Shown here piece after piece: positions 57,444 to 64,000 of a stretch of 64,000 bases of DNA. The stretch covers positions 20,324 to 84,323 of the forward strand of contig JAEUJW010000048.1 of assembly GCA_016793465.1 (NCBI GenBank), given 5' to 3'. Numbering within the stretch: position 1 is the first letter of the stretch; each line of letters begins with the position of its first letter. Under the pieces are notes generated by a model, which had not been told where the DNA came from, ran no database searches, and was given only the letters and a program-made list of their open reading frames with translations. A program made the position numbers and the translations under genes. The stretch comes from Myxococcales bacterium. Its GTDB lineage: Bacteria; Myxococcota; Polyangia; Nannocystales; Nannocystaceae.

Positions 57444-59582
57444 ATGACCCCGTCCCCGACCGACCGCAGCGAGCCGCCGGCCAGACCGCTGGAGTTCCAG
57501 CGGATCTTCGCCGAGGTCCGCGGGCGGCTGATCGGCGCGGAGGCGCCGGCCCGGGTCGGGCGCTACGAGCTGCGCGCGCGCATCGGGTCGGGCGGCATGG
57601 GCACGGTCTACGCGGCCTACGACGGCGAGCTCGGCCGGCGGGTCGCGGTCAAGCTGCTCCATGAGACAGGTGCGAAGGGCCAGGCGCGCGAGCGCATCCT
57701 GCGAGAGGCCAAGGCGCTGGCCCGGCTGTCGCACCCGAACGTCGTGCAGATCTACGAGGTCGGCGAGGCCGGGCCGCAGGTGTTCGTGGCCATGGAGTTC
57801 GCCGAGGGCCTGACGCTGGCGCAGTGGCAGGGCCAGCGCCGCGGCTGGCGCGAGCTGCTCGGGGTCTATGTGGAGGCGGGGCGCGGGCTGGCGGCGGCGC
57901 ACGCGGCCGGCCTGGTGCACCGCGACTTCAAGCCGGAGAACGTGCTGGTCGGCGCCGACGGGCGCGTGCGGGTCCTCGACTTCGGGCTGGCCCGCGGGGT
58001 CGCCGAGGTGATCGAGGGGTCCGGCGAGGCGCCCGAGGGGCTGTTCGCGTCGATCACCGCGACCGGGGCGGTGATGGGCACGCCGGCGTACATGTCGCCG
58101 GAGCAGTGGCGCGGCGAGCCGACCGACGCGCGCTCGGACCAGTTCAGCTTCTGCGTGGCGCTGTACGCCGCGGTGTTCGGGGCGCGGCCGTTCGCGGCGA
58201 GCAACCTGCGCGAGCTGCGGGAGGCGGTGCTGGCCGGGCGGCTGGCGCCGGCGCCGGAGCGGGCGCGGGTGCCGGGCGCGCTGAAGAAGGCGCTGCTCCG
58301 CGGGCTGCGCGTCGACCCGCGCGAGCGCTTCGCCGACGTGCCGGCGCTGCTGGCCGCGCTCGAGCGGGTGCGGCGCGGGCGACCGGCGGCGTGGATCGGG
58401 CTCGGCGTGCTGGCGCTCGGCGTCGGCGCGGCGCTCGGCGGGCGCTGGTCGGCGGCGGAGCAGGCTGTCCCCGAGGACATGTGCCGCACGCAGGCCGGGC
58501 AGGTCGCGGCGGTGTGGGGCGAGGAGCAGCGGGCGGCGGTGCGGCGGGCGTTCCTCGCCACCGACCGCGGCGACGCGGGCGAGGTGTGGTCGCAGGTGGC
58601 GGTCCAGCTCGACGCCTACGCGGCGGCGTGGGCCGAGCAGCAGGTGGCCGCGTGCCGCGAGGCGCTGGCGGGCGAGGGCAGCGCGGCCGAGCGGCCGTAC
58701 CTGACGATGGCGTGCCTCGACCGCGGGCTCGGCGAGCTGCGGGCGCTGACGGCGGCCTACGCGAGCGACGCGGACGCGGTGATCGGCGACGCGGTCAAGG
58801 CGGCCTACAAGCTGCGCTCGCTCGAGGAGTGCCGCCTGCGCCCCGAGCTGGCCCTGCGCACGACGGCGCCGGCGGACCCGCAGGCGGCCGTGCAGGTGCA
58901 GGCGCTGGCCGGCAAGCTCGACGAGATCAGCGCGCTCGTCAAGGCGGGGGAGTTCGCGCGCGGCGTCCCGCGGGCGCGCGAGGCGGTCGCGCAGGCGGAG
59001 GCCCTGGGCCACGACCACACCACCGCGGAGGCGCTGGTGCTGCAGGGGTCGCTCGAGTCGCTGCTCGGCGAGTACGCGGCGGCCGAGCAGTCGCTGTTCG
59101 AGGCGGTGCTGTTCGCCGAGCGCAGCAAGAACGAGGCGGCGCTGGCCCGCGCGCGCACGGAGCTGGTGCTCGTGCTGGGCTACGGGCTCGGGCGCCACGA
59201 GGAGGCGCTGCGCTGGGGGGCGCTGGCCGGCAACGCGATCGCCGAGCCGGGTGGCGGCGGCGCGCTCGAGGTGCGCCTGCGCAGCGCGCTCGGGCTGGTG
59301 CACCACCGCCGCGGCGACCTCGAGGCGGCGGGCGCGGCGTTCGCGGCGGCGCTGGAGCTGGCGCGGGCCTCGCTCGGGCCCGACAACCCGGGCGTGGCGA
59401 CGGTGCTCGTCAACCTGTCGGGCGTGCAGGCCGACGCGGGCGACCGGCGCGCGGCGGCCGACAGTCTGCGGCAGGCGCTGACGATCCGCGAGCGGGCGCT
59501 CGGCGCCGACCACCCCGACACGCGCCGCGACCGCGAGGCGCTGGCGGCGTTGCTGGCGGATGTCCCCGCGGACAGGCCGTGA
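57444..59582 (+). CDS. Transmembrane Ser/Thr kinase with TPR region
   Basis: A 712-residue kinase. The catalytic domain (~40-300) has IGSGGMGTVYAAYD, Lys70, HRDFKPEN (D161), DFGLARG and GTPAYMSPEQW. A membrane helix (~314-332) is followed by the shared three-Cys segment (EDMCRTQ, VAACREAL, MACLDR) and about eight TPR-like helix pairs, shorter than in the two larger kinases. Copies of TGTCCCCGNGGACA lie inside the gene just after the membrane helix and in the last codons. Divergent from the coiled-coil membrane protein gene. Confidence 0.92.
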   Translation: MTPSPTDRSEPPARPLEFQRIFAEVRGRLIGAEAPARVGRYELRARIGSGGMGTVYAAYDGELGRRVAVKLLHETGAKGQARERILREAKALARLSHPNVVQIYEVGEAGPQVFVAMEFAEGLTLAQWQGQRRGWRELLGVYVEAGRGLAAAHAAGLVHRDFKPENVLVGADGRVRVLDFGLARGVAEVIEGSGEAPEGLFASITATGAVMGTPAYMSPEQWRGEPTDARSDQFSFCVALYAAVFGARPFAASNLRELREAVLAGRLAPAPERARVPGALKKALLRGLRVDPRERFADVPALLAALERVRRGRPAAWIGLGVLALGVGAALGGRWSAAEQAVPEDMCRTQAGQVAAVWGEEQRAAVRRAFLATDRGDAGEVWSQVAVQLDAYAAAWAEQQVAACREALAGEGSAAERPYLTMACLDRGLGELRALTAAYASDADAVIGDAVKAAYKLRSLEECRLRPELALRTTAPADPQAAVQVQALAGKLDEISALVKAGEFARGVPRAREAVAQAEALGHDHTTAEALVLQGSLESLLGEYAAAEQSLFEAVLFAERSKNEAALARARTELVLVLGYGLGRHEEALRWGALAGNAIAEPGGGGALEVRLRSALGLVHHRRGDLEAAGAAFAAALELARASLGPDNPGVATVLVNLSGVQADAGDRRAAADSLRQALTIRERALGADHPDTRRDREALAALLADVPADRP

Positions 59583-59591
59583 CTCCGGCGA

Positions 59592-59891
59592 TCACTGGCT
59601 GACGCGCGGGCGGCCGGCGTAGCCGATGCGCGCGGGCGGCGGCGGAGCTGCCCCGAGGGACAGGCCGGCGGGGCGCTCGCGGCGGGGCGGCGGGGCGGCG
59701 GGGCGCAGGCAGGCGACGCAGGCCGCCAGCAGCACGGTCGACTTGGGGTGCGGGCGGGTCGGCTCGATCTCCCAGGCGCCGGGCTCCCTGTGCTGGCCGT
59801 AGCGGCTCAGCTCGAGCGGGCGATGGCAGCGGTGACAGGCGCCGCAGGTCGCGTCGAAGATGCTCTCCAGGGTGTCGCGGTCGAAGGCCAT
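59592..59891 (-). CDS. Degenerate HNH-like zinc protein
   Basis: A 99-residue protein. Residues ~1-60 follow the layout of small HNH-type proteins: FDRDTLESIFDATCGACHRCHRPLELSRYG, then GAWEIEPTRPH and AACVACLRP. The two CxxC pairs could bind zinc, but the catalytic EVEHS-type His is Pro here (WEIEPTRPH), so nuclease activity is doubtful. The C-terminal 35 residues are Pro/Arg-rich and contain a copy-like CTGCCCCGAGGGACAG element in the DNA. It is convergent with the kinase gene. Confidence 0.6.
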   Translation of the reverse strand: MAFDRDTLESIFDATCGACHRCHRPLELSRYGQHREPGAWEIEPTRPHPKSTVLLAACVACLRPAAPPPRRERPAGLSLGAAPPPPARIGYAGRPRVSQ

Positions 59892-60103
59892 GCGTGATCC
59901 TCGAGGGGCGATTTACCGCCGATGCTTGCTCTGGCGCGGATCAGCCGGCGAGGCCGCGCGGACCGGCGTGGGCGCGCTCGGCCGGCCCCAGCGCCCCGCG
60001 GTGCGGCCGAACGGGTGCGCGTGGGGGAGGGCATCGACGACGATGCGGGGGCGGACGGCGACGACTGCGTGCGGAGGTCACGGGCTCGCGGCGCGCACGC
60101 GGG

Positions 60104-60147
60104 TCGATGCATGTCCGCGGCGGAGATTCGCCGCGGCCATGCATCGA
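60104..60147 (-). terminator. Strong 19-bp hairpin downstream of the SDR gene
   Basis: TCGATGCATGTCCGCGGCG pairs with 60129-60147 with one mismatch across a 6-base loop. It starts 22 bases past the SDR stop on the minus strand. There is no T run. The remaining 59892-60103 shows no gene. Confidence 0.55.
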
Positions 60148-60169
60148 TGTGCGGGCGCCTCGGCGTCGC

Positions 60170-60997
60170 CTACGCGCCGGCCGCGGTCGCGTCGGCGAGG
60201 CGGGGGAACACCGGCGCGAAGCCGAGGTCCTCGCGGATGCGGCGGCCGTCGAGGTGGGCCTCGAAGGCGCGCCCGGCCGCGGCCTGCGAGCCGTCGGGCG
60301 GCGGCTCGCCGACCGCGGCGTACAGCGCGGCGAGGTCCGGGGCCTCGTCGTCGGTCACGTTGTAGACGCGATGCGCGGGCGAGGGCGCGTCGAGCAGGCG
60401 GGCCACGGCCTGCGCGACGTCCACGTGGTGGCCGATCGACATGCGCTGGGTCGGCGAGAAGCCGCGCATCATCGGCACCACCTCGGCGATGTGCGGGTCG
60501 CCGTCGCCGTAGACGAACGGCAGCCGCAGGACGCGCACGTCGAGGCCCGCGAGCGCGAGCAGGTGGCGCTCGGCGGCCAGCTTGCTCGCGGGGTAGGCCG
60601 CGATCGGATGGCAGGGGTCGTCCTCGCCGGCGAGGCGTCCGCCGGTCGGGCCGTAGACCAGGCCCGTGCTGGTGAACACGAACCGCCGCACGGCGGCGGC
60701 GAGGGCGGCGTCGGCGAGGCTGCGGGTGCCGCGGTCGTTGACCGCGTGCGCCTGCTCGGCGGTCGCGCCGCGGAAGAACGCGGCGCAGTGGACCACGGCG
60801 TCGACGCCTCGCACGGCGGCGGCGAGCGAGGCCTCGTCGAGCAGGTCGCCGTGGACGAGCTCGACGCCGGCCTGGCGCAGGTCCGCGGCGCGCGTCGCGT
60901 CGCGCACGAGGGCACGCACCCGATCGCCGCGCTGTGCCAGTCGCCTGGCGAGTCGACTCCCGACCTTTCCGGTCGCTCCGGTCACGAGGATCTTCAT
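60170..60997 (-). CDS. Extended SDR: NAD-dependent epimerase/dehydratase
   Basis: A 275-residue enzyme: ILVTGATGKVGSRLARRL is the NAD(P) site, GDLLDEASL and VVHCAAFF follow, VFTSTGLVYG holds the catalytic Ser/Thr, and YPASK is the Tyr-x3-Lys dyad. It is shorter at the C-terminus than sugar epimerases, so it may be a reductase acting on a small ketone or sugar-like compound. The 97 bases to the divergent AraC gene suggest that regulator controls it. Confidence 0.9.
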   Translation of the reverse strand: MKILVTGATGKVGSRLARRLAQRGDRVRALVRDATRAADLRQAGVELVHGDLLDEASLAAAVRGVDAVVHCAAFFRGATAEQAHAVNDRGTRSLADAALAAAVRRFVFTSTGLVYGPTGGRLAGEDDPCHPIAAYPASKLAAERHLLALAGLDVRVLRLPFVYGDGDPHIAEVVPMMRGFSPTQRMSIGHHVDVAQAVARLLDAPSPAHRVYNVTDDEAPDLAALYAAVGEPPPDGSQAAAGRAFEAHLDGRRIREDLGFAPVFPRLADATAAGA

Positions 60998-61094
60998 GCG
61001 CGCAGCGTAGCGGCCGGCCCTCGCCGAGGATTGGAAGAATCGGCCAGACCGCCGCGGCTTGCACGTCCGGCGCGCGGGCGGCATAGTCGCGGAC

Positions 61095-61871
61095 GTGCTG
61101 GTGAGCGCCGCGGACGACGAGCGGGTCAGACCGAGCGCCGCGATCGCGTCGGCGGTCGCGGCGCTGTCCGTGCTCGAGTGCGGCGGCGACGGTCCGCTGG
61201 TAGCGATCCCGCGGCCCGAGGCGCACATCGTGGCCCGCTTCGGGTCCTCGGCCTCCGGCGTCGATGTCCATGCCCTCGGCGCGCGCGACCAGGCCCATCG
61301 CAAGCACATCCGCCGCGGTCAGCGCGCGGTGACGGCGCGCCTGCGCCTCGGCGCCCACGAGGCGGTGCTCGGCGTGCCCGCCCCGGAGATCGCCGGGCGC
61401 ATCGTGGCGCTCGGGGACCTGTGGGGCGAGGCGGCGGCGCGGCGCCTCCGCGAGCGGCTCGCCGCCAGTCGGAGCACGGCCGAGGCGGTGGCGATCCTCG
61501 ACGCCGCGATCTGCGAGCGCGTCGCGCTGTCGGCCGCGCGCCGCGAGCCGGCGCAGCTCGGCCTCGTCGCCGCCGACAGGCTGTCGACCGCCAGCGTGAA
61601 CGCGGTGGCCGTCGAGCTCGGCGTGAGCGAGCGTCACCTCCGCCGCGTGTTCCGCGAGGCCGTCGGCATGAGCCCGAAGACGTTCGCCAGGCTGTCGCGC
61701 TTCCACCGCGCCCTGCGGGCCGCGCGGCGCGAGGCGCACCCGCGCTGGGCCAGCATCGCCGCCCTCGCCGGGTACTACGATCAGGCCCACCTCATCGCCG
61801 AGTTCCGCGCGATCACCGGCGTCACGCCGCGTGTGCTCCTCCGCGAGCTGCAAGCGTCCGCGGTGTCCTGA
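61095..61871 (+). CDS. AraC-family transcriptional regulator
   Basis: A 258-residue regulator from GTG 61095; a TTG at 61059 would add twelve residues. The N-terminal part (IPRPEAHIVARFG, GVDVHALGARDQAH) resembles the sensor of the branch that also lacks a canonical cupin. The C-terminal ~100 residues carry two HTH motifs: STASVNAVAVELGVSERHLRRVFREAVGMSPKTFARLSRFH in pieces and SIAALAGYYDQAHLIAEFRAITGVTP. Divergent from the SDR gene. Confidence 0.9.
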   Translation: MLVSAADDERVRPSAAIASAVAALSVLECGGDGPLVAIPRPEAHIVARFGSSASGVDVHALGARDQAHRKHIRRGQRAVTARLRLGAHEAVLGVPAPEIAGRIVALGDLWGEAAARRLRERLAASRSTAEAVAILDAAICERVALSAARREPAQLGLVAADRLSTASVNAVAVELGVSERHLRRVFREAVGMSPKTFARLSRFHRALRAARREAHPRWASIAALAGYYDQAHLIAEFRAITGVTPRVLLRELQASAVS

Positions 61872-62114
61872 CCGCTCCGCGCCTCACGATCGGTGAGCGT
61901 CGATCGCTCGAGCGGCCGCGGCGGCCTCACGCCGAGGACTCGCCGTCGCGTGCTCGACCGCCATCCGGCGCGAGGGACACGGCGCGCCGCGGCGGGTCTG
62001 CCGGCGCGGCTCGACCGCGACGCGGGCTTGCAAGCGCGCGGGTCGGCGGGCGCTCGTGCGCGCGAGGCCGCGAAGCTTCCCCGGCGGGCGACGATGTGCT
62101 TCCGTGGACGATCT

Positions 62115-64000
62115 ATGCATCGATCGAAGGTCTGGTGGGGTGGGTGGCTGATCGCCGGCGCGGCGGCCTGTGGCGATGACGGGGCGACGAGCGCGAGCGG
62201 GACGACGACGGCGACGTCGCCCATGACCGCGGCGACCGAGATGACGATGAACCCGCCGACCGGCGGCGAGACCCCGGCGACGAGCGATCCGCCGACCGGC
62301 GGGATGTCGCAGGGCGACACGCTGGCGACCACGCTGGGCCCGACGACCGGCGAGTCGACCGACATCAGCACGAGCGACCCGACCGAGGCGACGATGGGGC
62401 TGACGACGGCCCCGGCCGACATGGGCCCGACGTGCGTCGACACGTGCCTCGAGGGCGTGTGCGTCGGCGACGTCTGCTGCCCGATCAACCAGGCGTGCAC
62501 CGACACCTGCTGCGACGCGGGCCAGGTGTGCTCGTTCCAGACCTGCGTGGTGCCCGGCAACACCTGCATCGACGCGACCGACTGCGCCGCCGACGAGTAT
62601 TGCGAGTACTCGCTCGGCGATGAGGCCATGCCGCCGATGTGCATGGGCGGGGTCGACCTGGCCAACGGCAAGTGCCTGCCGCAGCCGCCGGAGTGCCCGG
62701 AGGGCGAGGAGCCGGTCGAGGGCGAGCCGATCACGTGCCTGCCGCAGTGCGAGGTGGTCCCGCCGGCGCAGGACTTCGGGATCGTGCTGAAGGCGGCGTG
62801 GGGCGGGCAGGTGACGCCGCCGTACTCGACCGACATCATGATGGCGCCGATCGTCGTCCAGCTCGACGACGACAACTGCGACGGCAAGGTCAACGAGAAG
62901 GACATCCCGGAGATCGTGTTCAGCACGTTCACCGGCGGGGCGTACTACAAGCAGGGCACGCTGCACGCGGTCTCGCTGATCAACGGGCAGTTCGTCGAGA
63001 AGTTCTCGGTGCCCAACGTGACCCAGCCGGGCGCCGGCCTGGCCGCGGCCGACCTCGACGCCGACGGCATCCCCGAGATCGTCGGCTGCATGAACCCCGG
63101 CCCGGCCGGCGTGTCGTGCTGCGACGCGGTCGCGCAGGACACCGGGGTCATCGCCTTCAAGGCCGACGGCACGACGCTGTGGACGCAGCCCGACACGACC
63201 CGCGTGCACTGCGGCTACGACCACCCGGTGATCGCCGACGTGTACCAGGACGGCACGCCCGAGGTACTGGTCGGCTGGACACTGCTCGACGGAGCGACCG
63301 GCGCGGTGGCGATGGAGCTCGACCCGGCCCACTCGTGGGGCCAAAAGATCATGGGCATCGCCGACCTCGACGGCGACGGCCTCCCCGACATCACCAACGG
63401 CATCCGCGCCAAACGCAGCGACGGCAGCAACATCTGGGACCTCACCGGCACGGTCGTCAACGGCTACCACGGGATCGGCGACTTCGACCTCGACGGCTCC
63501 CCCGAGGTCGTCATCATCTCGTCGGGCGGACCCCACACGATGTCCCTGGTCCGCCACGACCCCAACTCGCCGTCCGGCGCCGAGGTCATCCGCACCGGCG
63601 TCGACATCAACAACGGCGTCTCGACCGCGCAGTTCTGCGGCGTCGGTTCCGAGTACGGCGGCGGCCCCCCCACTGTCGCCGACTTCGACGGCGACGGCGT
63701 GCCCGACGTCGGCGCCGCCGGTGCGGTCGGCTACATCGTGTTCAGCGGCGCCAAGATGATGGACCCGAACGTGGCCCCGGCCGACATCGACCTGTGGTTC
63801 AAGACGACGAAGGACTGCTCGTCGGCGGTGACGGGATCGTCGGTGTTCGACTTCAACGGCGACGGGAAGGCGGAGGTGGTTTACAATGACGAGTGGCACC
63901 TGTGGATGTATGACGGGACGACCGGGAACAACCTGATCCCGAGCACGTGCAGCACGACGGGGACGCTGTGGGAGTATCCGCTGGTGGCCGACGTCGACAA
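62115..64000 (+). CDS. FG-GAP repeat lipoprotein, 3' end outside window
   Basis: The frame from ATG 62115 is open for 628 codons to the window edge. The signal peptide ends LIAGAAAC (Cys19), then a Thr/Ser/Met/Gly linker to ~100. A Cys-rich block (~100-215) has pairs such as CLEGVCVGDVCC and CTDTCCDAGQVC, similar to the block in the lipoprotein at 30723. From ~240 on there are FG-GAP-like repeats (DLDADGIPEIV, DLDGDGLPDIT, DFDLDGSPEVV, DFDGDGVPDVG, DFNGDGKAEVV). It is a paralogue of the lipoproteins at 30723 and 54174. Being open at the edge, it is easily missed by tools that demand a stop. Confidence 0.9.
   Translation, partial: MHRSKVWWGGWLIAGAAACGDDGATSASGTTTATSPMTAATEMTMNPPTGGETPATSDPPTGGMSQGDTLATTLGPTTGESTDISTSDPTEATMGLTTAPADMGPTCVDTCLEGVCVGDVCCPINQACTDTCCDAGQVCSFQTCVVPGNTCIDATDCAADEYCEYSLGDEAMPPMCMGGVDLANGKCLPQPPECPEGEEPVEGEPITCLPQCEVVPPAQDFGIVLKAAWGGQVTPPYSTDIMMAPIVVQLDDDNCDGKVNEKDIPEIVFSTFTGGAYYKQGTLHAVSLINGQFVEKFSVPNVTQPGAGLAAADLDADGIPEIVGCMNPGPAGVSCCDAVAQDTGVIAFKADGTTLWTQPDTTRVHCGYDHPVIADVYQDGTPEVLVGWTLLDGATGAVAMELDPAHSWGQKIMGIADLDGDGLPDITNGIRAKRSDGSNIWDLTGTVVNGYHGIGDFDLDGSPEVVIISSGGPHTMSLVRHDPNSPSGAEVIRTGVDINNGVSTAQFCGVGSEYGGGPPTVADFDGDGVPDVGAAGAVGYIVFSGAKMMDPNVAPADIDLWFKTTKDCSSAVTGSSVFDFNGDGKAEVVYNDEWHLWMYDGTTGNNLIPSTCSTTGTLWEYPLVADVD

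Overview
The window is one continuous stretch of very GC-rich DNA from a myxobacterium, most probably Nannocystales (Nannocystis-like). The grounds are protein features typical of that group: many lipoproteins whose lipobox Cys is followed by a Ser/Thr/Gly/Asp-rich linker, FG-GAP/VCBS repeat proteins, a MopE-type metal-binding segment, an ADYC-domain lipoprotein, a MYXO-CTERM sorting tail, and transmembrane Ser/Thr kinases with TPR arrays. I found no rRNA, tRNA, CRISPR array, prophage or insertion sequence. The placement is inference from gene content; no search was run.

Layout. 1-5423: the end of a phosphatidylserine decarboxylase gene coupled to an Mpo1-like membrane protein, converging on an operon of a PHP-glycosyltransferase fusion and a class III aminotransferase. 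5424-9520: gene fragments and small ORFs, then a 942-residue DUF4157-ADP-ribosyltransferase protein that looks like an orphan cargo toxin of a contractile injection system. 9558-16423: a PAS-PAS-STAS regulator, a Tat-type lipoprotein, two proteins with gp53/tail-fibre-like repeats, a small unknown protein and an ADYC lipoprotein. 16543-24194: a Ser/Thr kinase, a large von Willebrand type D lipoprotein and an FHA-sigma54 activator. 24195-30566: a solitary sugar-type binding protein, a TetR regulator with two visible operators facing an MDR oxidoreductase, a decayed monooxygenase fragment, a P450 and an acyl-CoA dehydrogenase-like enzyme.

30723-38531: surface lipoproteins (MopE/FG-GAP/CARDB; VWA; a tandem truncated-haemoglobin plus P-domain protein), a renalase-like flavoprotein and an F420-reductase-like protein. 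38703-44533: a second kinase, a YaaW-like protein, a C2-like small protein and a propeller-like lipoprotein. 44601-51332: an alpha/beta-hydrolase lipoprotein and a MacAB-type efflux operon (adaptor, ATPase, permease) that ends in a Ser/Thr kinase gene. 51374-59891: a VanY-type peptidase with a MYXO-CTERM tail, two FG-GAP lipoproteins, an ECF-like sigma factor, an Ala-rich coiled-coil membrane protein, another kinase and a degenerate HNH-like protein. 60170-64000: an extended SDR, a divergent AraC regulator, and a lipoprotein gene that runs off the window end.

Main themes. The window is dominated by envelope sensing and surface decoration: four kinases, three of them sharing an undescribed three-cysteine module after the membrane helix, sit beside lipoproteins or transporters they might control. 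The most notable observations are the DUF4157-ART fusion, the secreted double truncated haemoglobin, the gp53-like repeat pair, the kinase inside the MacAB operon, and a dispersed 14-bp quasi-palindrome (TGTCYYCGRRGACA) found at or in two kinase genes.
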